The notes under the pieces: generated by a model | Told to the model about the DNA's origin: nothing | Databases searched by the model: none | The model's input: the letters and a program-made list of their open reading frames with translations, nothing else | Position numbers and translations under genes: made by a program | Part shown: positions 6,989 through 10,519 of the stretch, piece after piece | How the letters are laid out: every line of letters begins with the position of its first letter | How positions within the stretch are numbered: position 1 is the stretch's first letter | From: Gammaproteobacteria bacterium | Lineage (GTDB): Bacteria; Pseudomonadota; Gammaproteobacteria; Thiohalomonadales; Thiohalomonadaceae | Direction of reading: 5' to 3' | Length of the DNA stretch: 10,519 nucleotides | NCBI GenBank assembly: GCA_015232955.1 | Contig: JADFYS010000047.1 | Coordinates: forward strand, 1 to 10,519

Positions 6989-7903
6989 TTACCTACGCCT
7001 CGGCGGGACATTCTTAAACAACCACTCCCTCGCCGCTTCTGTGATCGCGGATACCGCCGGATGGGAAATTTTGCGTTCTACAGAAATTGCGTAAAATTGT
7101 TCGCGCACCTCGTCAGTCTGGCCAATCACCTCCACGCCGTACTGTTTTTCTACTTCCTCAGCAATGGGGGTAGGTGCGATAAAAACTCCGGTGCCAGCCC
7201 GTCCGAAGGCTTTCATTAGAGCGCTGTCATCAAACTCGCCCACAATCTGCGGATGAATATTGAGCCTCTCAAACCACTTCAGCAATCGGCCCTGTACCAC
7301 CGTCATTTCACCCTGTAACAGCAGTGGTGCACCAGTGAGACTATGCGGAAAGTTTTTAATGAGCTTACGCGCCAGCTGGGGAATCGCAAAAAAAGTGATA
7401 CCACAATCACCCAGAGAGTGATTGAATCCGCGCACATTCACACCAGATGGAATGGGGCCGTCAGCGATCACAAGATCGACACGATGTACGGCCAATTCGG
7501 CTAGAAGCGACTCGATGCTGTTCTCCCGACAGATGATGCGTACAGACACAGGTAATTGCAGAGCCGGGGCCAACAGACGATAAGCGATAGACTTTGGCAC
7601 CACATCGGCCACGCCAACCTTGAATATCAGCGGTCTGTCGGAGGGAAGATTGCGCACCACCTCTTCCAGCTCACCGCCCAGGGAAAAGATCTCATCTGCA
7701 TAGCTAAACACCAGTCGACCTGTCTCTGTCATTTCCAGATTTCGTCCGACGCGGTTAAACAGCGCATCTCCCAAGTTCTCCTCCAGCAGACTAAGCTGTC
7801 CGCTGATGGTCTGAGGTGTCAGGTGCAGTCGCTCACTGGCGCGGGCAACGCCGCCCTCTTTTGCCACCACCCAGAAATAGTGAAGGTGTTTATAGTTAAT
7901 CAT
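6989..7903 (-). CDS. nhaR: NhaR-type LysR-family transcriptional regulator
   Basis: 304 aa from ATG at 7903; a GTG one codon earlier (7906) is an alternative. The N-terminus INYKHLHYFW and the LTPQTISGQ recognition-helix region (within residues 1-62) closely follow NhaR of enteric bacteria. The effector domain also follows it: VGVADVVPKS, GECG-like GDCGITF, LLKWFERL, GEFDDSALMKAFG, and HPAV near the end. NhaR is known to activate the Na+/H+ antiporter gene nhaA, and osmC and pga in E. coli, in response to Na+ and high pH. No nhaA lies in this window; instead nhaR diverges from hpf-yccA. The stop is 15 bp from the IS6 right end, with no disruption of the C-terminus visible. The start has only a weak, very close AGGG. 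A minus-strand promoter overlaps the proposed operators. Confidence 0.9.
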   Translation of the reverse strand: MINYKHLHYFWVVAKEGGVARASERLHLTPQTISGQLSLLEENLGDALFNRVGRNLEMTETGRLVFSYADEIFSLGGELEEVVRNLPSDRPLIFKVGVADVVPKSIAYRLLAPALQLPVSVRIICRENSIESLLAELAVHRVDLVIADGPIPSGVNVRGFNHSLGDCGITFFAIPQLARKLIKNFPHSLTGAPLLLQGEMTVVQGRLLKWFERLNIHPQIVGEFDDSALMKAFGRAGTGVFIAPTPIAEEVEKQYGVEVIGQTDEVREQFYAISVERKISHPAVSAITEAAREWLFKNVPPRRR

Positions 7904-7917
7904 CACCCTGATTACAC

Positions 7918-7963
7918 TTCGATAAATACGAACAGTATAGCAAAAATATTCGACTTGTTTGAA
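7918..7963. promoter_or_regulatory. Paired LysR-type operator sites between nhaR and hpf
   Basis: Site 1 is TTCGATAAATACGAA (7918-7932), with 4-bp perfect outer symmetry and a T-N11-A core, the LysR-family consensus. Site 2 is TTCGACTTGTTTGAA (7949-7963), with the same 15-bp frame and the same TTCGA and GAA ends. Their starts lie 31 bp apart, about three helical turns. Site 1 is centred about 65 bp before the inferred hpf start of transcription, where LysR activators usually anchor. Site 2 overlaps the -35 region. That NhaR binds here is inference. Confidence 0.55.
7934..7963 (-). promoter_or_regulatory. Candidate nhaR promoter
   Basis: Minus-strand TATACT (7939-7934) is a good -10. TTCAAA (7963-7958) at an 18-bp spacing gives a four-of-six -35. 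Transcription would begin near 7926, inside operator site 1, which would allow autorepression. Confidence 0.45.
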
Positions 7964-7983
7964 ATTTGAGACAAGCCTAACCT
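7955..7983 (+). promoter_or_regulatory. Candidate hpf-yccA operon promoter
   Basis: TTGTTT (7955-7960), a 17-bp spacer and TAACCT (7978-7983) make a moderate sigma-70-like promoter whose weak match fits a need for an activator. The transcript would start near 7990, about 33 nt before the hpf ATG. Confidence 0.4.
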
Positions 7984-8022
7984 AGGCACTGACTATCACC
8001 AGACCCTACAACGGAGACGACG

Positions 8023-8394
8023 ATGCAGATCGATATTCAAGCACGCAATTTTCCCCTGACGAGTGTTTTACGCGGCCACGTTAAACGACGACTGGGCTTT
8101 GCACTAAGCGCCCGAGATGAGAACATCATGCGAATAAAAGTGCGGCTGTCTGATATTAATGGCCCTCGTGGTGGGGCAGATAAATGCTGCCACATTCAGG
8201 TGGTGTTGCCGCATCTCCCTGATGTTGTGATCGAAGATACAGAAGTAGATCTCTACGCCGCTATCGACCGTGCCGCTGATCGCGCCGGTCGCACAGTTGG
8301 CCGTCGGCTGGCGCGACATCGTGACAGGGGACGCTTATCTCGCCTGCACGATATTGAAACGATAACCAATTTACATGAACCTAATATTAATTGA
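8023..8394 (+). CDS. Short HPF/RaiA-family ribosome hibernation protein
   Basis: 123 aa with GGAGA just upstream of the ATG (8011-8015). The whole protein is one S30AE/sigma-54-modulation domain. It opens with MQIDIQARNF, continues with the strand IMRIKVRLSDINGPRGGADK (residues about 35-54) and IQVVLPHLPDVVIEDT, and has the helix DLYAAIDRAADRAGRTVGRRL (about 80-100). It lacks the C-terminal dimerisation domain of long HPF. Family members bind the 30S A/P-site channel and hold ribosomes inactive in stress or stationary phase. The DINGPRGGADK loop is typical of stand-alone HPF-like proteins of proteobacteria rather than classic E. coli Hpf, so no symbol is given. yccA follows after 21 bp, in an apparent operon. 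The tail after about residue 105 is basic and divergent. Confidence 0.88.
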   Translation: MQIDIQARNFPLTSVLRGHVKRRLGFALSARDENIMRIKVRLSDINGPRGGADKCCHIQVVLPHLPDVVIEDTEVDLYAAIDRAADRAGRTVGRRLARHRDRGRLSRLHDIETITNLHEPNIN

Positions 8395-8415
8395 ACTAAT
8401 TGGAGGCAATCCACA

Positions 8416-9087
8416 ATGAATACATCAATGACCAATACGATAGCCCGTACAGAAACAGTTGTACTCGCCACCAACAAAGTGATCCGTAACACCTATACCT
8501 TGCTTTCCATGACCCTGCTGTTCAGCGCCTTCACTGCGAGTATTTCGATGGCCTTAAACCTGCCCCATCCGGGTTTGTTGCTGACGCTGGGTGGTTACTT
8601 TGGACTTCTCTTCGCTACTGCCAAGTATCGAAACAGTAGCTTGGGGATTGCCTTCGTCTTCGCCTTGACTGGTTTTATGGGTTACACGCTTGGTCCAATC
8701 CTCAATGCCTATCTGGCCTTGCCCAACGGTAGTCAGGTGGTCATGACCGCTATGGGCGCCACAGGTGCTATTTTCCTCGGCCTATCGGGTTACGCCCTTG
8801 TCAGCCGTAAGGACTTCAGTTTCATGGGTGGCTTCTTGATGGTGGGAATTCTGGTGGCGTTTCTTGCCGGACTGGCTGCTATGTTTTTTGAAATGCCTGG
8901 GTTGTCCCTAGCGGTATCATCGATGTTCGTGCTGCTCATGGCGGGGCTGATCCTCTACGAAACGAGCAACATCATCCATGGCGGTGAAACCAACTATATC
9001 ATGGCGACCGTGACCTTGTATGTTTCCATCTTTAACCTATTTACAAGTCTGTTACACCTGCTGGGATTCATGAACGGTGAAGAGTAG
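8416..9087 (+). CDS. yccA: YccA-type Bax inhibitor-1 family membrane protein (FtsH modulator)
   Basis: 223 aa, close to E. coli YccA (219 aa), with a GGAGG at 8402-8406 nine bases before the ATG. Seven hydrophobic segments are visible at about residues 26-46, 53-69, 77-97, 107-128, 136-158, 163-181 and 196-217. The family hallmarks are KVIRNTYTLLSMTL near the N-terminus, GYTLGPILNAYL (89-100) and the C-terminal block ETSNIIHGGETNYI (182-195). YccA is known to be an inner-membrane substrate and modulator of the FtsH protease that protects SecY during translocation jams. The gene follows hpf by 21 bp and precedes a 47-aa ORF by 40 bp, so the three probably share a transcript from the nhaR-facing promoter. 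Confidence 0.93.
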   Translation: MNTSMTNTIARTETVVLATNKVIRNTYTLLSMTLLFSAFTASISMALNLPHPGLLLTLGGYFGLLFATAKYRNSSLGIAFVFALTGFMGYTLGPILNAYLALPNGSQVVMTAMGATGAIFLGLSGYALVSRKDFSFMGGFLMVGILVAFLAGLAAMFFEMPGLSLAVSSMFVLLMAGLILYETSNIIHGGETNYIMATVTLYVSIFNLFTSLLHLLGFMNGEE

Positions 9088-9127
9088 TCACAATGCATGA
9101 ATCTATTAAACTCGGAGCATTAAACCT

Positions 9128-9271
9128 ATGACTACAAATTCCAAATCACGCTTGCCAGAATCAATACAACAATCAAGGGTGATGCCGCTCTACGATAAAA
9201 CGCTTATGTTTTATCTTGTTACTACCTTAGTGGTGCTAAGTGGCAGCGTTTTTATCGCAACAAGTTTTTAG
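9128..9271 (+). CDS. Small single-span membrane protein, function unknown
   Basis: 47 aa, starting at ATG 9128 with CGGAG about 10 nt upstream. The first half is polar (MTTNSKSRLP, then SIQQSRVMPLYDK), and residues about 26-45 are a single hydrophobic span (LMFYLVTTLVVLSGSVFIAT). The C-terminus ends with the membrane segment, so it is either a tail-anchored-like or a signal-anchor mini protein. It lies 40 bp after yccA and before another membrane gene, which suggests co-transcription and a role at the inner membrane, perhaps with YccA/FtsH. Function was not recognised. The ribosome-binding site and clean polar-then-hydrophobic layout support reality; the short length leaves room for chance. 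Confidence 0.6.
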   Translation: MTTNSKSRLPESIQQSRVMPLYDKTLMFYLVTTLVVLSGSVFIATSF

Positions 9272-9285
9272 CATTAACTACAACA

Positions 9286-9313
9286 ACATGGCCGCGTGTA
9301 TTCGTGGCCATGT
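9286..9313 (+). other. Strong hairpin between the 47-aa ORF and the VC0807-like gene
   Basis: ACATGGCCGCG (9286-9296) pairs with CGTGGCCATGT (9303-9313) through 11 positions with one G-T wobble, around the loop TGTATT. No T-run follows, so it is not a normal intrinsic terminator. It may protect the 3' end of the upstream message, pause transcription, or set the expression of the next gene. Confidence 0.5.
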
Positions 9314-9332
9314 ACTGGTTTGAGTACAGAGT

Positions 9333-10085
9333 ATGACCATTATCCCCAACACGACCACAAAAAATTCATCTGTCCACAAGACACGCCCAATAATTGACCT
9401 GTTAGTCAGCATTGTTATCCCCTCTTTTATCCTGATGAAGCTCAGTGGAGATGATGCCCTTGGTGCAACTACCGCTTTGATTACAGCATTAGCTTTTCCT
9501 CTGAGCTGGGGCGTTTTCGAAAGACTTCAGTATAAGAAATTTAATTTTATTGCATTGTTGGGATTAATCAGCGTGTTATTGACTGGCGGCATAGGCCTGC
9601 TGCAACTTGATCCACAATGGTTGGCTGTCAAAGAAGCGGCTATCCCCGGATTAATCGGTATCACAGTATTCATTTCCACATATACCCGTTATCCACTAAT
9701 CAAAGTCTTGCTCTATAGCCCTACGATTTTGGATGTAAACAAGATCAAAGGGAAACTAAATGATCGTGGAAATACCGCTGCATTCGAAGCCCGTCTACTG
9801 AACGCCACTTATTTTCTTGGCAGCACCTTTCTCTTTTCAGCCATGATGAACTACATCCTGGCAAAGTGGATTGTTACCAGCCCAACGGGTAGTGCTGCTT
9901 TTAATGAGGAACTCGGGCAGATGACTCTGCTCAGCTATCCAGTCATTGCCATCCCCTCCTTGCTCATGATGATGGCAATCTTCTATTATCTATGGCGGGC
10001 TATTGATGGTATGACCGGACTTACTCTTGAAGAGATACTGATCACACACAGTTCAGAGAGAAAGCATGACAATGTTTCAGGTTAA
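9333..10085 (+). CDS. VC0807-family integral membrane protein
   Basis: 250 aa with about six hydrophobic segments at residues 21-37, 43-60, 72-90, 103-117, 157-177 and 198-221, so an inner-membrane protein with a short polar N-terminus and a charged C-terminal tail. The pattern matches proteins labelled VC0807 family: ALAFPLSWGVFE (52-63), FIALLGLISVLLTGGIGLL (72-90), AVKEAAIPGLIG (98-109), and LLNATYFLGSTFLFSAMMNY (155-174). I know of no assigned function for this family. It follows the 47-aa ORF by 61 bp, across the hairpin at 9286-9313, in the same direction as hpf-yccA. It may be a tail member of that operon or have its own promoter. The ribosome-binding site is weak (AGAG at 9329-9332). 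Confidence 0.8.
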   Translation: MTIIPNTTTKNSSVHKTRPIIDLLVSIVIPSFILMKLSGDDALGATTALITALAFPLSWGVFERLQYKKFNFIALLGLISVLLTGGIGLLQLDPQWLAVKEAAIPGLIGITVFISTYTRYPLIKVLLYSPTILDVNKIKGKLNDRGNTAAFEARLLNATYFLGSTFLFSAMMNYILAKWIVTSPTGSAAFNEELGQMTLLSYPVIAIPSLLMMMAIFYYLWRAIDGMTGLTLEEILITHSSERKHDNVSG

Positions 10086-10121
10086 ATACCCTTCACTGTG
10101 TTCAACTGCGGATTTTAGGAT

Positions 10122-10140
10122 GATAAGCACCTACCTAATG
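10122..10140 (+). repeat. Partial extra copy of the palindrome arm sequence
   Basis: ATAAGCACCTACCTAATGA resembles ATAAGTACCTACCTATGA at 10400-10417, with one substitution and one inserted A. A shorter match, ATAAGCACC, recurs near 10201-10209. The repeats suggest decayed copies of one element or iterated binding sites. Confidence 0.45.
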
Positions 10141-10220
10141 ATGCAGGAATAGCAATTGATTGTATAAGTCATAGTTGTCTCATCTAGCACAAAATAGATC
10201 ATAAGCACCGTGAACCACAG

Positions 10221-10249
10221 TTGACAGTAATTATTTCATGAACTACACT
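10221..10249 (+). promoter_or_regulatory. Sigma-70-like promoter reading into the long palindrome
   Basis: A perfect -35 box TTGACA (10221-10226), a 17-bp spacer and a four-of-six -10 box TACACT (10244-10249) stand together. Transcription would begin near 10256, at the left arm of the palindrome, with no open reading frame downstream in the window. This is the best-matching promoter seen here. Confidence 0.5.
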
Positions 10250-10252
10250 TAG

Positions 10253-10424
10253 CATATGATCATAGGTTGGTACTTAATAAAAATATCTGACAATCATAAG
10301 GTTAATACTGCACCTGGCTATGGAGTTAGCTCTCAGGCAGGCCTAAAAAGGCTGCAAATGATTATTGCTTGATATCAATCCACTCAAAATCAATCAATTA
10401 TAAGTACCTACCTATGAGCATATG
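10253..10424 (+). repeat. 172-bp nested palindrome: candidate MITE or structured RNA
   Basis: Outer arms at 10253-10276 and 10401-10424 are inverted copies matching at 22 of 24 bases (arm core CATAGGTTGGTACTTA). Inside, further short pairs nest in order: ATATC (10283-10287) with GATAT (10371-10375), AATCAT (10292-10297) with ATGATT (10358-10363), CCTG-GCTA (10313-10320) with TAGC (10327-10330) and CAGG (10334-10337), and a GCAGGCCT/AGGCTGC hairpin about 10337-10355. The last two share one base and would compete at that position. Taken as RNA this forms a long rod; taken as DNA it resembles a small inverted-repeat element. No clear target-site duplication borders the arms. Confidence 0.55.
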
Positions 10425-10455
10425 ATATAAATCCGAAAAACTGGTAACCGTTCAG

Positions 10456-10507
10456 ACCCCATCACCTGATCTCCCTCTCCCAGCGGGAGAGGGTAGGGGT
10501 GAGGGTT
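10456..10507. repeat. REP-like palindromic intergenic repeat, right copy
   Basis: The inner perfect stem CCCTCTCCC (10473-10481) pairs with GGGAGAGGG (10485-10493) around the loop AGC, flanked by ACCCC and TCACC on the left and GGGGT and GGTGA on the right. The design and core sequence match the copy at 130-179. An A-rich tail follows. It may extend past the window edge. Confidence 0.7.
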
Positions 10508-10519
10508 AAAAAAGCAGGG

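Larger units (their letters stand above)
10086..10519. other. A+T-rich intergenic region with repeats and no credible gene
   Basis: Nothing here looks protein-coding in either direction. The stretch holds a sigma-70-like promoter, a 172-bp nested palindrome with 24-bp arms, at least one extra partial copy of the arm sequence (10122-10140) and a REP-like palindrome at the window's right edge. Each is listed separately. Confidence 0.6.

Noticed and set aside
7556..7969. Plus-strand 137-aa ORF over the nhaR 5' half
   Set aside because: It is an antisense shadow of nhaR and its promoter.
9093..9131. 12-codon mini-ORF (MHESIKLGALNL) whose stop overlaps the start of the 47-aa ORF as ATGA
   Set aside because: The overlap is suggestive of coupled translation, but at this length and without a clear ribosome-binding site it is easily chance.
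10253..10424. 6S RNA (ssrS)
   Set aside because: Size and rod shape fit loosely, but the expected G/C-rich closing stem, promoter-like bubble and zapA neighbour are absent.
1..10519. tRNA, rRNA or CRISPR array
   Set aside because: No cloverleaf with a TTCGA-type arm, no rRNA stretch and no regularly spaced repeats were seen on either strand.

Overview
The window reads as chromosomal DNA of a gammaproteobacterium. ArgH, PBP1A, a CspA-type protein, NhaR, a short HPF, YccA and a VC0807-type membrane protein all look like members of gammaproteobacterial families, and spacing and start signals are bacterial. The genus cannot be named from the sequence. The left part (about 1-6400) is G+C-rich. 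From about 6400 onward it becomes A+T-richer, and the change coincides with insertion-sequence debris.

Left part. After a short non-coding lead with a palindromic dispersed repeat (130-179) comes an intact GH13 subfamily-18-like gene (sucrose/glucosylglycerate phosphorylase fold, 235-1953). Two of its three canonical catalytic carboxylates are changed: the nucleophile Asp is Asn234 and the transition-state Asp is Glu342. It converges tail to tail, with a 4-bp stop overlap, on argH (minus strand, 3350-1950). argH diverges from mrcA/ponA (PBP1A, 3471-5963) across about 120 bp. A CspA-type gene (6102-6314) follows with a structured leader and ends in a clear intrinsic terminator (6372-6399).

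Middle. Region 6400-6988 has no intact gene. It holds the 3' end of an IS6-family transposase (closing Glu motif, stop codon and right inverted repeat at 6960-6973). That remnant is split by a 281-bp MITE-like insert (6441-6721) with perfect 12-bp inverted ends and TTAG on both sides.

Right part. nhaR (minus) diverges from hpf, yccA, a 47-aa single-span membrane ORF and a VC0807-family membrane gene (all plus). The nhaR-hpf gap holds two look-alike 15-bp LysR-type sites whose starts are 31 bp apart, placed where a LysR regulator would repress its own gene and activate hpf-yccA. Together the genes suggest a stress cassette: ion/pH sensing (NhaR), ribosome hibernation (HPF) and FtsH-linked membrane quality control (YccA). 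This functional link is inference.

The last 430 bp have no credible gene. They hold a good sigma-70-like promoter (10221-10249) firing into a 172-bp nested palindrome with 24-bp arms (10253-10424), then a second palindromic repeat of the same design as the one at 130-179.
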